Positions 1-7,723 of a stretch of DNA of 7,744 bases are shown here, in pieces. A program made the position numbers and the translations under genes. The stretch's first letter is position 1. Each line of letters opens with the position of its first letter. Under the pieces are notes generated by a model, which saw only the letters and a list, made by a program, of their open reading frames with translations, did not search any database and was not told the origin of the DNA. Origin of the DNA: CAYRVX01 sp964642165 (GTDB lineage: Bacteria; Planctomycetota; Phycisphaerae; SM23-33); the NCBI GenBank assembly GCA_964642165.1, contig CAZXOC010000325.1, forward strand, positions 1 through 7,744, written 5' to 3'.

Positions 1-2001
1 GTGCTAGTCAACTACGCCTGCCACCCCGTCAACCTCCACTCGTCGGGACAGATCACGCCGGACTTCCCCCACTACGTGGCCGAGGCCGTTGGCAAGGGCC
101 TGGCGACCGAGGCGCCGGTCCTGTATCTGACCGGCGCGTGCGGCGACCTGAATCCGGCGAACTTCGAGAAACGGCCTTCCGAGGCCGCCGCGGCCGAGAC
201 GGGGCGGAAGATCGCCGAACGAGCGGGCGAGATGCTGGCGACCGTCGAGGCGCACGCGGACGCGCCGCTGGCGTTCGCCGCGGCGGACGTGGACGTTCGG
301 CTCCAGCCGCTGCCCGCGCGGGAGGAGCTTGAGCACCTTATCGCTCTGCGATCGGAGAAGATGGCCCAAGAGGAACCGTCGCCGACGAACTGGGCCTATT
401 GTGGGCACCGGGCGGCGATCGACTGGGCGACGGAGGCGATCGCAACGATCGAACAGGGGCGCGAACGGGAGACGGCGCCGGTGGCGCTCCAGGCGGTCCG
501 CATCGGCGACGCCGCCCTCGCGGCCGTGCCGGGCGAGCTGTTCGCCGAGTTCGGCCGACGGATCGCTGAATGCGGCGTGCTGCGGCACACGTTCGCCGTG
601 ACGCTCGCCAACGGCTGCATGGGGTACTTCCCCTCGCCGGCAGCGTACGAGAAGCGGACGTACGAGGCGGTGGACTGCCCGCGGTTCGTCGGGCTCCAGC
701 TCTTCGCACCGGACGTGGGCCGGCGCATCTGCGAGGGCGCGATCAAGATGCTCCGTCGCCTGCCGCACCTGGCGCGGAACCCGCGAAGCCGGCGGCTGTG
801 GGGCCGGTCGTGCAACGTGATCGTCGGTGGCGGGCAGGCCCACAAGCGGCCGGTCAAGTACATGTACCGCGGAGGGCCGGCGTTCGCCGCCCGGGCCAAG
901 GGCAGCCGGTTCTGGGACGACGACGGCCACGAGTACCTCGACTATCTGCTGGGCTACGGGCCGATCGTGATCGGGCACGCCGACGACGAGGTCGACGACG
1001 CCGTTCACCGCCAGATGGCCGACGGGACGGTCTACAGCGTCGAGCATCCGCTGGCAATCGATCTGGCCGAGCGGCTCTGCGAGCTGATTGCCTCGGCACA
1101 GATGGTGATGTACTTCATCGGCGGCAGCGCCGCGACGCTGGGGGCGATCCGCTGCGCCCGGGCCCACACGGGGCGCGAGCGGATCGTTCGTTGCGGGTAT
1201 CACGGCTGGTACGACGCCTTCGCGCCCGTCCCGCGCGGCGTGCCAGCCGGCGCCCGCCGGCTGGTCGCGGACGTCCCGTACAACGACCTGCCCGCACTGC
1301 GCCGCCGACTCGAGGAGAGCCCCGGCGAGGTCGCCGGCGTGATCATCGAGGCGGTGCAGGGCGACGGGCCCGGCCCGGAGTACTTCCCCGGCGTGCGGCG
1401 GCTGTGCGACGAGCACGGGGCCGTCTTCATCCTGGACGAGGTCAAGACGGGCTTCCGCTTCGGCCTCGGCGGGGCGCAGGCGGCGCTGGGCATCGAGCCG
1501 GACCTGAGTTGCTTCGGCAAGGCGATGTGCAACGGGTATCCCGGCAGTGTGGTGGTCGGGCGGCGCAGCGTGCTCGAGGCGCGCCAGGACGTCTTCCTCG
1601 CCGCCACGTTCCATGCCGACCTGCTGTCGATCGCGGCCGCCCGGGCGGTCATCGACATCCTGCGCCGCCGCGAGGGCATCGCCCACTTCCAACGACTGGG
1701 CCGGCGGCTGATCGACGGGATCAACGGCGTCTTCCGCGACGTCGGCTTCCCTTGCCAAATGGCCGGCCACCCGCCGATGCCGGCTCCCGCGGAAACGGCC
1801 CCCGACGACCCCGAGAATCCGATCCCGCCGCAGTGGCGGGGCGAGGCGCTGTCGGCTTGGTGCGCGGCCCTCCAGCGGCGCGGGGTGTACGCGACGGGGC
1901 ACCCCTGGTTCCTGTCGCTGGCGCATACGGACGAGGACATCGAGCACACCATTGCCGTCGCCGCCGACGCGGCGGCCGAGGCGCGGGCGGAACTGGGCTG
2001 A
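1..2001 (+). CDS. Fusion of a ceramidase-like hydrolase domain with a class III PLP-dependent aminotransferase (5' partial)
   Basis: The gene runs off the left edge: the frame is open from base 1 and the first residues already lie inside a conserved core, so the GTG at base 1 is probably an internal valine codon. Residues 1-255 resemble the neutral/alkaline ceramidase family. H8 (NYACHP), E179 (PGELF) and Y221 (TYEA) sit where that family has zinc ligands, but N51 in GACGDLNP occupies the place of the usual serine nucleophile. Residues 266-666 form a near-complete class III aminotransferase resembling glutamate-1-semialdehyde aminomutase. They carry YHG (400-402), the cofactor aspartate D479 (ILDEVKTGFR), the Schiff-base lysine K507 (CFGKAMCNGYP), T536 and a C-terminal SLAHTDEDI segment. 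The phosphate-binding loop is GGSAAT (374-379), lacking the usual acidic residue. No stop separates the two halves. Family assignments are firm; the substrate and the benefit of fusion are unknown. Confidence 0.85.
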   Translation: MLVNYACHPVNLHSSGQITPDFPHYVAEAVGKGLATEAPVLYLTGACGDLNPANFEKRPSEAAAAETGRKIAERAGEMLATVEAHADAPLAFAAADVDVRLQPLPAREELEHLIALRSEKMAQEEPSPTNWAYCGHRAAIDWATEAIATIEQGRERETAPVALQAVRIGDAALAAVPGELFAEFGRRIAECGVLRHTFAVTLANGCMGYFPSPAAYEKRTYEAVDCPRFVGLQLFAPDVGRRICEGAIKMLRRLPHLARNPRSRRLWGRSCNVIVGGGQAHKRPVKYMYRGGPAFAARAKGSRFWDDDGHEYLDYLLGYGPIVIGHADDEVDDAVHRQMADGTVYSVEHPLAIDLAERLCELIASAQMVMYFIGGSAATLGAIRCARAHTGRERIVRCGYHGWYDAFAPVPRGVPAGARRLVADVPYNDLPALRRRLEESPGEVAGVIIEAVQGDGPGPEYFPGVRRLCDEHGAVFILDEVKTGFRFGLGGAQAALGIEPDLSCFGKAMCNGYPGSVVVGRRSVLEARQDVFLAATFHADLLSIAAARAVIDILRRREGIAHFQRLGRRLIDGINGVFRDVGFPCQMAGHPPMPAPAETAPDDPENPIPPQWRGEALSAWCAALQRRGVYATGHPWFLSLAHTDEDIEHTIAVAADAAAEARAELG

Positions 2002-2005
2002 GGGT

Positions 2006-2047
2006 GCCCGGGCTTCGGTCCGAGAGGGACTGTGCAGGTCCGGACCG
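2006..2047. promoter_or_regulatory. GC-rich dyad cluster in the spacer between the fusion gene and the lyase gene
   Basis: The 106-base spacer holds an 8-bp palindrome GCCCGGGC (2006-2013). It also holds a 7-bp inverted repeat, CGGTCCG at 2016-2022 and CGGACCG at 2041-2047, with an 18-base loop. The second arm overlaps a 10-bp palindrome GGTCCGGACC (2037-2046), so alternative pairings are possible. No T-tract follows, so a standard intrinsic terminator is not supported. It could be an attenuating or processing hairpin, a regulator site, or chance in GC-rich DNA. I see no convincing -35/-10 pair in this spacer. Confidence 0.25.
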
Positions 2048-2101
2048 GGCCACACGCCGTTCAACGATCATGGACGAACACACATCCGCCCTTGGCCCCC
2101 G

Positions 2102-2107
2102 AAGGAG
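2102..2107 (+). promoter_or_regulatory. Ribosome-binding site AAGGAG of the lyase gene
   Basis: AAGGAG is a good Shine-Dalgarno match but abuts the ATG at 2108 with no spacer. It lies six bases before an in-frame GTG at 2114, which is normal spacing. Translation may therefore start at GTG 2114 rather than ATG 2108. The two products differ by two residues and keep the same signal peptide. Confidence 0.5.
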
Positions 2108-4438
2108 ATGAGCGTGAGGTGCGTCAGTCTGGGTCTGATGGTCGCGTTGGTGGTCCCGACGGCGACGGCGGGAGTGGCGGTCAAGGACGTTGCCCATCCC
2201 TTCCTGCTCTGGACGAAGGCCGAGGCCGCGGCGCTGCGGAAGCGGATCGAGGCCGACCCGCTCGCGAAGAAGCAGTACGAGCTGATGCAGACTTCGCCGA
2301 GGAACGGCAACCCGACGATGCTGAACCTCTTCAAGTGCCTGGTCATGGGCGACCAGTCGGCGGGCGATCGCGAACGGAAGGCCCTGCTCGGCTTCATCGG
2401 CACCAAGCCCGTGCCGATGACCTGGGACGTCGACCCCAGGACGCTGAAGTGGAACAAGGGCATGCCGTCGTACGGCGACCGCCACATGCGAGACGAGCAG
2501 ACGCTTCACACGCTGCGGTACGACGTGCTCTATGACCGGCTGACCGACGCTCAGCGGGCCGGCGTCGAGAAGGCAATGCGGGACTACATCGCGTTCCATC
2601 TCGACGGGCACAAGCCCTGGCACCCGGACTTCCGGTACGACCGGACGAGCTGGCTGCCGAACATGCACTGGCCGCGGGCGATCGGGACACACCTGATGGC
2701 CGTCGCGATGAAGGACAGGAAGCTCATCGAGGCGATGTTCCGATCGCAGGGCGGATGGAAGTGGTTCTTCGACGAGTACATCGCTGACGGGCGCTTTTAC
2801 ATGGAGGAGTTTGGCAAGTACTACTCCAACATCGGCACGATGCTGACGTACTGCGAGGGCCTCGAGCGGCTGGGCCTGGGGCAGTACGGCTACGGGTACA
2901 CCGGCGCCGGCGGGGCGACCATGAGGAAGTACCTCGAGATGCCGATCTGGATCGGCCTGCCGCGCCAGGAATGCGCGGCGGGGGGCATGCCGCACTACCC
3001 GGCCGTGGCGATGGGCGATGCGGGGGAGTTGGAGCTGGTCCGTGGTCATGCCCCGCCCAGGGCGGGCGGCAAGAGCAGCGGCGGCAATCGGTGGTGGTCG
3101 ACTGCGCACATGAACGGCCCGCTGCCGAAGATGCAGCTCCCGATGTGGTTCGAGGCCGGCCATCGACGCTGGCCGGACGCGGGCTTCGACTACTTCCTCG
3201 CCCAGCTTCGGGGACCCGGCGAGAAGCTCTACCTGCCGACGCTCTACTACGGGCTCGGGCCGATCGACCCGGAGGAGGTCTCCCCGCCGCCGGCGCCGTC
3301 GTACGTCAGCCGCCAGCGCGGCTTCGCCCTGCTGCGGGCGAATGAGAGCCCGGGATACTGGGAGTCCGACGCGCCCGCCGTCGCGCAGCAGTTCGGCATG
3401 TATTACGTCCACTACGTCCACGACTGCTTCGCGATGCTCGGCTACTACGCCAAGGGCCGGTGCATCTACAAGCGGATGGGCCGGCCGAAGGGGCGCAGGG
3501 GCTACGCCGGCGGCGACCCGTGGAAGGACCACGTCCGAGGGCATTGCGGCGTGGTCGTCGACGGCCTGAAGGCCAAGCCCGTGGACAACGGCAACAACGG
3601 CTGCGCGAACCAGCGGATTCGTGAGCGGCTTGTGCCGAAGGTGAAGTTCTGTGCCGCGCAAGCAGCCGGGATCTATCCGGACGTCCGCCTTGAGCGCGCG
3701 CTGTTCCTGACGCGGGAGTACCTACTGGGCGTGTTCGCCCTGAGCAGCCCCAAGCCCCGCGTCTACGATTGGCAGGTCCTGGCGTTCGGCGAGGCCGTCG
3801 GCGTGGCAGGCTGGCAGGCGCTCGAGGCGATCGGCGACGACGCGACACGCAAGCGCTTCACCAAGCCGCACCTGTCCGCCACGAAAGTCACCCTCCCCGA
3901 CGCGAAGCCGTGGTCGGTGGTGGTCATGCAGGACGACGTCGCCGCGCCGCGCGGCGTCGGCGTGCGCCTGTCCATGCTCGCCGAGAAGGGCACCGGGGTG
4001 CTCGTCGCGACCCCGCCCGGCGTGGACGAGGGCAAGGGCACGGCCGTGATGGCCACGCGTACGAAGCCGACGACCGTCTTCGCCGCGCTGCACGAGCCGT
4101 TCGAGGGCGGACAAGCGAAGGCGCCGACCACGACATTCGAGCGCATCGAGCAGAACGAGTGCGGGCTCGCGGTCCGAATCGTGGGCACAGGCGTCGACGA
4201 CCGCGTGTTGTTTCGTTACGGGGAGGGCGTCGATCTGCCGGTGACCCTCACGGGCGGCGAGGAGTCCTTCACCTTCGCCGATCACGTCTGGCTTCGCATC
4301 TCCGGGCAAAGCGTGGAAGCCTACGGCGATCTGCGAGCGATGCGCCTCCGGGTTGCCGGGGCACCAAGGCTCTCGCTCAACGGGCGGGCCACGCCCGCCA
4401 AGGTACAGGGCGGGTTCCTGGCCTTCTCCGCCGAGTAG
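2108..4438 (+). CDS. Secreted heparinase II/III-like polysaccharide lyase
   Basis: This is a 776-residue protein from ATG 2108. An in-frame upstream ATG at 1952 is rejected because it overlaps the previous gene and would bury the signal peptide. Residues 1-22 look like a Sec signal peptide: a short basic start, then LGLMVALVVPTATA. The mature start HPFLLWTKAEAAALRKRI matches the usual opening of heparinase II/III and alginate-lyase-type (alpha/alpha) toroid domains. Candidate active-site residues are N185 and H187 (LPNMHW) and Y238/Y239 (GKYYSN). The beta-sheet domain follows, with HYVHD (435-439), then HCGVVVDG (479-486) where family members often have an HNTVVVDG-like stretch, then RALFLTREYLLGVF and a YDW motif near 550. 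The family cleaves uronic-acid polysaccharides by beta-elimination, releasing unsaturated products outside the cytoplasm. The polysaccharide here cannot be named. Possible co-transcription with the upstream fusion gene is inferred from orientation and the 106-base gap. Confidence 0.8.
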   Translation: MSVRCVSLGLMVALVVPTATAGVAVKDVAHPFLLWTKAEAAALRKRIEADPLAKKQYELMQTSPRNGNPTMLNLFKCLVMGDQSAGDRERKALLGFIGTKPVPMTWDVDPRTLKWNKGMPSYGDRHMRDEQTLHTLRYDVLYDRLTDAQRAGVEKAMRDYIAFHLDGHKPWHPDFRYDRTSWLPNMHWPRAIGTHLMAVAMKDRKLIEAMFRSQGGWKWFFDEYIADGRFYMEEFGKYYSNIGTMLTYCEGLERLGLGQYGYGYTGAGGATMRKYLEMPIWIGLPRQECAAGGMPHYPAVAMGDAGELELVRGHAPPRAGGKSSGGNRWWSTAHMNGPLPKMQLPMWFEAGHRRWPDAGFDYFLAQLRGPGEKLYLPTLYYGLGPIDPEEVSPPPAPSYVSRQRGFALLRANESPGYWESDAPAVAQQFGMYYVHYVHDCFAMLGYYAKGRCIYKRMGRPKGRRGYAGGDPWKDHVRGHCGVVVDGLKAKPVDNGNNGCANQRIRERLVPKVKFCAAQAAGIYPDVRLERALFLTREYLLGVFALSSPKPRVYDWQVLAFGEAVGVAGWQALEAIGDDATRKRFTKPHLSATKVTLPDAKPWSVVVMQDDVAAPRGVGVRLSMLAEKGTGVLVATPPGVDEGKGTAVMATRTKPTTVFAALHEPFEGGQAKAPTTTFERIEQNECGLAVRIVGTGVDDRVLFRYGEGVDLPVTLTGGEESFTFADHVWLRISGQSVEAYGDLRAMRLRVAGAPRLSLNGRATPAKVQGGFLAFSAE

Positions 4439-4479
4439 CTTCTCCCGCGGCGAAGCCTCTGGCTGGCATGTGCCCGTCG

Positions 4480-4495
4480 CGGGGAACGTTCCCCG
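4480..4495. terminator. Perfect palindrome between convergent genes, possible bidirectional terminator
   Basis: CGGGGAACGTTCCCCG is a perfect 16-bp palindrome placed between the stop codons of two convergent genes. It begins 41 bases past the lyase stop at 4438 and ends 12 bases short of the stop of the minus-strand gene at 4508. As RNA it could fold as a 5-bp GC stem with an AACGTT loop on either strand. Neither side has a T-run, so it is not a classical intrinsic terminator; a protein-binding site or chance is also possible. Nothing else is visible in the 69-base gap. Confidence 0.35.
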
Positions 4496-4507
4496 GGATC
4501 CGCTTCG

Positions 4508-7500
4508 TCAATCCTGCTCTGCTTGCCGCATGAGCTTCAGCCACTTGGCGGCCGCGGCGGCTTCCGGCGTGTCCGGGAGGTCCGTCACCACCTTCTGCAA
4601 CGCCGTTCGCCGGACGCGCGCGGTTCTCAGCCGGGCGGCAAGAATCGCCATCGGCGTATCGTGCAGGCTGAACGATACCGGGGTGACCTTGGGCGAGGGA
4701 GCCGGGGCGCTGGGATCGATCTGCTCTTTGCGCAGCTCGTCGATGGGCTTGTGGATCATCGCGCCGAGGGACATCATGGACCACCCTTGACTGCCGCTGC
4801 GCACAACGGCCGTGAGGACGTGCCGGCCTTTGCTCGCCGCAGCGCTCCACGTGTGGGCGTTGAGCGTTCTGGGGTTCATCCCGTTGCCCTTCTCCACGGT
4901 GCTGTAGACGAGTTTTCCATCCAGGTACCACAGCATCCACCAGTCGGCCGAGCAGTTCACCACCAGCGTGCCGTCCTTGTCGCAATCGATGTGGGCGAAG
5001 CAGTAGGCCGTCTGGCTCGTCACGAACTTGCCGTCCCTCTTGACGCCCATCCCCTTCAGGTCCAGCCACCCCTGTTCGTCGGCGTCTCGGGGCTTCAGTT
5101 CGTAAGACCGGCCGCCAACGGCAAGCGTGTCGGGGATGCGCTTCAGCTGGTCCGGAGGCGCGAGATCGACCGATTCGGGCGCGCCGCCGGCGACCATCCA
5201 CCGCTTGGGCCAGACCAAAGGCGAAGCGGTCTCTTTCGCGAGGGCTTCGCGCACGTCAAGGGGAGGCAGGGGCCTCTCGAAGCACTCCGGCCTGACTCGC
5301 ACAAGCAGCGGGTACACGCCCGCCTTCAGGTGGAGCCGTTGACCGGCCCGGACCTTCAGCCCCCCCAGCCACACGTCCAGACCATTTCGGGGCACGTCCA
5401 CGGCGACCTCCCGGTCACGCGAATTGTCGATCAGCGTATAGAGCACGCCGCACCGATCCGGCCTGCCGTCCGTACAGCGAAGCATGTCGATCCTGCGGTA
5501 GGGATGGGCCGTGTCCCCTCCCAGCCCGCAGAGGTAGTAGGAGTGGCCCCAGTTGTAGCCGACGTCCACCGCGTCGCGAGGCAAGGCCTCGAATGCCTTC
5601 GTCACGCCGCCAATCTCCAGCTTCGTGCCGAGGGTCACCCGCAGCGACGCCAGCTTCCCGTCCAGTGCGACATCCCGCTCGGCCTTGGGCGTCGGGAACG
5701 GGGCGGCCACGAGCCAGTGCCCACTTCCCTGCCGGTCTTCCAGCGGGGCACAAGGCGCATCATCGAACACGGGCAGTTGCTTCAGCGGCTTGGGGGCTGC
5801 GAGTTCCACCTTGCCGCCGGGTGCCGCCATGATCTCATCGAGCAGCGTGGCTGCGATCTGTTTCTGCTGGTACTTCCGGCCTTCCGGCGTCGACGCGGAA
5901 ATGCACCAGATCCGCGCCCCGCGGCTGAGGAACATGCGGTCCCTGTCGAAGGTTGGTGGGCCGGCGCCCAACGGAATGAGGCTGCGGCAAAGCACATGAG
6001 GCTCGTCTACGTTCAGTGCCACGACGCCGATCTGCCCTGCGTCGGGCAGGCCGCCGGAGGCCCCGCCGCCCGAGTCATGGACGAACAGGTACGGCCCGGC
6101 CGACGGGGAAGGCGTGTACTCGGCCTGGGCCCGATCGAGGGCGGGTTTGATCCGCACCACGGGCCTGCCGGTCAGCCGATCGTACAGGTATACCTCTCGC
6201 TTCGCCGCGTTCGAATGCCCGGGGCAGTTCTCCTGGACCGTGTTGATCGCCATCGTCCACGGCCCCCAGGCGGAGACACGGATCGCACGGTCGTACTTGA
6301 TGCCGTAGTTGTTCCGCCAGAGCACACGGTGTCCCACCTGGCCGTGCGGATCCATGAAGAACCGGATGGCGTAGATCGCGCTCAGCTTGGCGCAGTAGAG
6401 GTCGTTGTCCGCGAAGTGCCAGGCAAAGCCGGCCCCGTCCACTTGGACGCCTCGCGGCGGGGGGCCCGGCGGGGCGGCGTCGATGTCGAGGCGGCTCAGC
6501 ACGGCCCGGCCGCTACGGGCATCGAGGACCTGGCCGGACGATGACGCCACCATGTGCATGGCGGACTCGTGCCCCGTCAGGCGCAGTTGATGCAGCGCGC
6601 CTCCGGGAGAGGCTCCCTCCACGTCCTTCTGCCACAGCAGCTTGCCAGACTCGGCATCCAGGGCCAGGCGACGCCCGAGAGGCCCTTCCCGGCCCTTGCC
6701 GCGAGCCGTTGCCCCCTCCAGTAGGACCTTGCCGTTGTGGACAAGCATCCCCGCCTTTGTAAGGCCGGTCTTCACGGCCCACGCCTTCCGGCCCGTCGCA
6801 TCTAGACAGACCGTTGTCCCGATGCCGTGGTGCGCCCAGACGTGCTTGCCGTCAGAGAACACCGACCTCCAGCCGCCACCGATCGTCACCGGCCCGCTGC
6901 GGCCCTTCTTCTTGTTCGATTCTCGTACGGCATCGATCTGTTGCTGTAATGCCTCACGTTCTTCCGGAGAATGCGCGTCCAGGGCGATGTCCCTGCTGTG
7001 CCACAAGACCGTGCCGGTCTTCTGGTCCACGCACGCGATGCCGGTCGAGTCGGTGCAGAAAAACAGTCGATCGGCCACGGCGACGGGGCCCGCCGCCACG
7101 GGTTCGGGAAGCTCGGCGCTCCAGGCTACGTTCTGGCCGGTGGCCAGGTCCCAGGCCAGGGGCGGGTTGGCGTTGGGGAACCGGCCCGAGCCGTTGCCGA
7201 GGGGGCTCCGCACCGGTTCGGTCGTGGCAACAGCCAGCTTCGGGGGCGCAGCCGCCGGACTGCCTCGTAGGCAGACGTGCATTCGGAACCACGCTTCGCC
7301 CCGGTCCTCGCGGCAGCGGACGAGAAGCAGGTTCGGGCCGTTGCGGAGCCTGGCCCTGAACACGGCCTCACGGCCGGTGTGGGTTCGCCACTGACGCTCG
7401 TCCGATACCCAGACGAGACGTTCGTTGATCCACAGCTTGCCGTGCTCAACGGCTGCCATCGCCATCCAGACATCCATCGCCTTCGGCGCGTTGAGGGTCG

Positions 7501-7723
7501 CTGCCGCGAAGAGCGAATGGCCTCGGAAGGAGCCGCGACGGCGTATGCTCTGCCAGGGGGAGGCCAGCTTCGGGCCCTTGGCGGCCACGATCTGCCATTC
7601 GGCAATCGCCTCTCCCTTCGGCGCCTTCTTTCCGGGGTAGTTGACCTTGTCGACGGGGTAGTGTGCCTTCGAGGGCAGCACTTCCGGGACCTTAGGAGCC
7701 GCGCATAAATAAGCTGGACACAT
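4508..7723 (-). CDS. Large PQQ-like beta-propeller protein with flanking beta-sandwich domains
   Basis: This is a 1071-residue protein of BamB/quinoprotein-like propeller type. Residues 43-155 look like a jelly-roll sandwich (KLWINERLVW, GPNLLLVRCRE). Residues 185-615 hold PQQ-type blades with the D-x-x-TG-x-x-xW signature or degenerate forms of it: DQKTGTVLW (233-241), LDATGRKAW (307-315), LDAESGKLLW (355-364), LDARSGRAV (400-408) and YDRLTGRPV (514-522). A charged helical insert lies at 252-276 (EEREALQQQIDAV). Two more sandwich regions follow near 669-815 and 838-985. A helical tail at 1020-1070 (VVTDLPDTPEAAAAAKWLKLM) resembles a tetratricopeptide motif. No catalytic site or quinone-dehydrogenase signature is seen, so a binding or scaffold role is more likely than an oxidoreductase. 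The ATG at 7723 has no ribosome-binding site and no signal peptide, and an in-frame TGA directly precedes it. The true N-terminus is therefore doubtful, or the gene is 5'-truncated. Confidence 0.75.
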   Translation of the reverse strand: MCPAYLCAAPKVPEVLPSKAHYPVDKVNYPGKKAPKGEAIAEWQIVAAKGPKLASPWQSIRRRGSFRGHSLFAAATLNAPKAMDVWMAMAAVEHGKLWINERLVWVSDERQWRTHTGREAVFRARLRNGPNLLLVRCREDRGEAWFRMHVCLRGSPAAAPPKLAVATTEPVRSPLGNGSGRFPNANPPLAWDLATGQNVAWSAELPEPVAAGPVAVADRLFFCTDSTGIACVDQKTGTVLWHSRDIALDAHSPEEREALQQQIDAVRESNKKKGRSGPVTIGGGWRSVFSDGKHVWAHHGIGTTVCLDATGRKAWAVKTGLTKAGMLVHNGKVLLEGATARGKGREGPLGRRLALDAESGKLLWQKDVEGASPGGALHQLRLTGHESAMHMVASSSGQVLDARSGRAVLSRLDIDAAPPGPPPRGVQVDGAGFAWHFADNDLYCAKLSAIYAIRFFMDPHGQVGHRVLWRNNYGIKYDRAIRVSAWGPWTMAINTVQENCPGHSNAAKREVYLYDRLTGRPVVRIKPALDRAQAEYTPSPSAGPYLFVHDSGGGASGGLPDAGQIGVVALNVDEPHVLCRSLIPLGAGPPTFDRDRMFLSRGARIWCISASTPEGRKYQQKQIAATLLDEIMAAPGGKVELAAPKPLKQLPVFDDAPCAPLEDRQGSGHWLVAAPFPTPKAERDVALDGKLASLRVTLGTKLEIGGVTKAFEALPRDAVDVGYNWGHSYYLCGLGGDTAHPYRRIDMLRCTDGRPDRCGVLYTLIDNSRDREVAVDVPRNGLDVWLGGLKVRAGQRLHLKAGVYPLLVRVRPECFERPLPPLDVREALAKETASPLVWPKRWMVAGGAPESVDLAPPDQLKRIPDTLAVGGRSYELKPRDADEQGWLDLKGMGVKRDGKFVTSQTAYCFAHIDCDKDGTLVVNCSADWWMLWYLDGKLVYSTVEKGNGMNPRTLNAHTWSAAASKGRHVLTAVVRSGSQGWSMMSLGAMIHKPIDELRKEQIDPSAPAPSPKVTPVSFSLHDTPMAILAARLRTARVRRTALQKVVTDLPDTPEAAAAAKWLKLMRQAEQD

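Noticed and set aside
4..2064. 686-codon open frame on the minus strand opposite the fusion gene
   Set aside because: Its translation is rich in Arg, Pro, Asp and Val with no recognisable motif, while the opposite strand encodes two clear protein families. Long antisense frames are expected in GC-rich coding DNA.
1952..2107. Upstream ATG extending the lyase by 52 residues
   Set aside because: It would overlap the end of the previous gene by 50 bases, adds an Arg/Pro-rich leader, and would bury the clear signal peptide that starts at 2108.
570..2111. 513-codon plus-strand frame overlapping the aminotransferase
   Set aside because: Arg/Ala/Pro-dominated translation without domains; an out-of-frame shadow of the real gene.
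1721..3661. 646-codon minus-strand open frame spanning the gene 1/gene 2 junction
   Set aside because: Low-complexity Arg/Pro/Val composition and full overlap with two well-supported genes; a shadow frame.
4523..6544. 673-codon plus-strand open frame opposite the propeller gene
   Set aside because: It has no motifs and a His/Arg/Pro-rich composition; the minus strand carries repeated propeller signatures.
4508..7723. Propeller protein as a PQQ-dependent alcohol or glucose dehydrogenase
   Set aside because: The blades show the structural repeat signature but no metal- or quinone-binding residues or paired cysteines typical of those enzymes, and the flanking sandwich domains do not fit.
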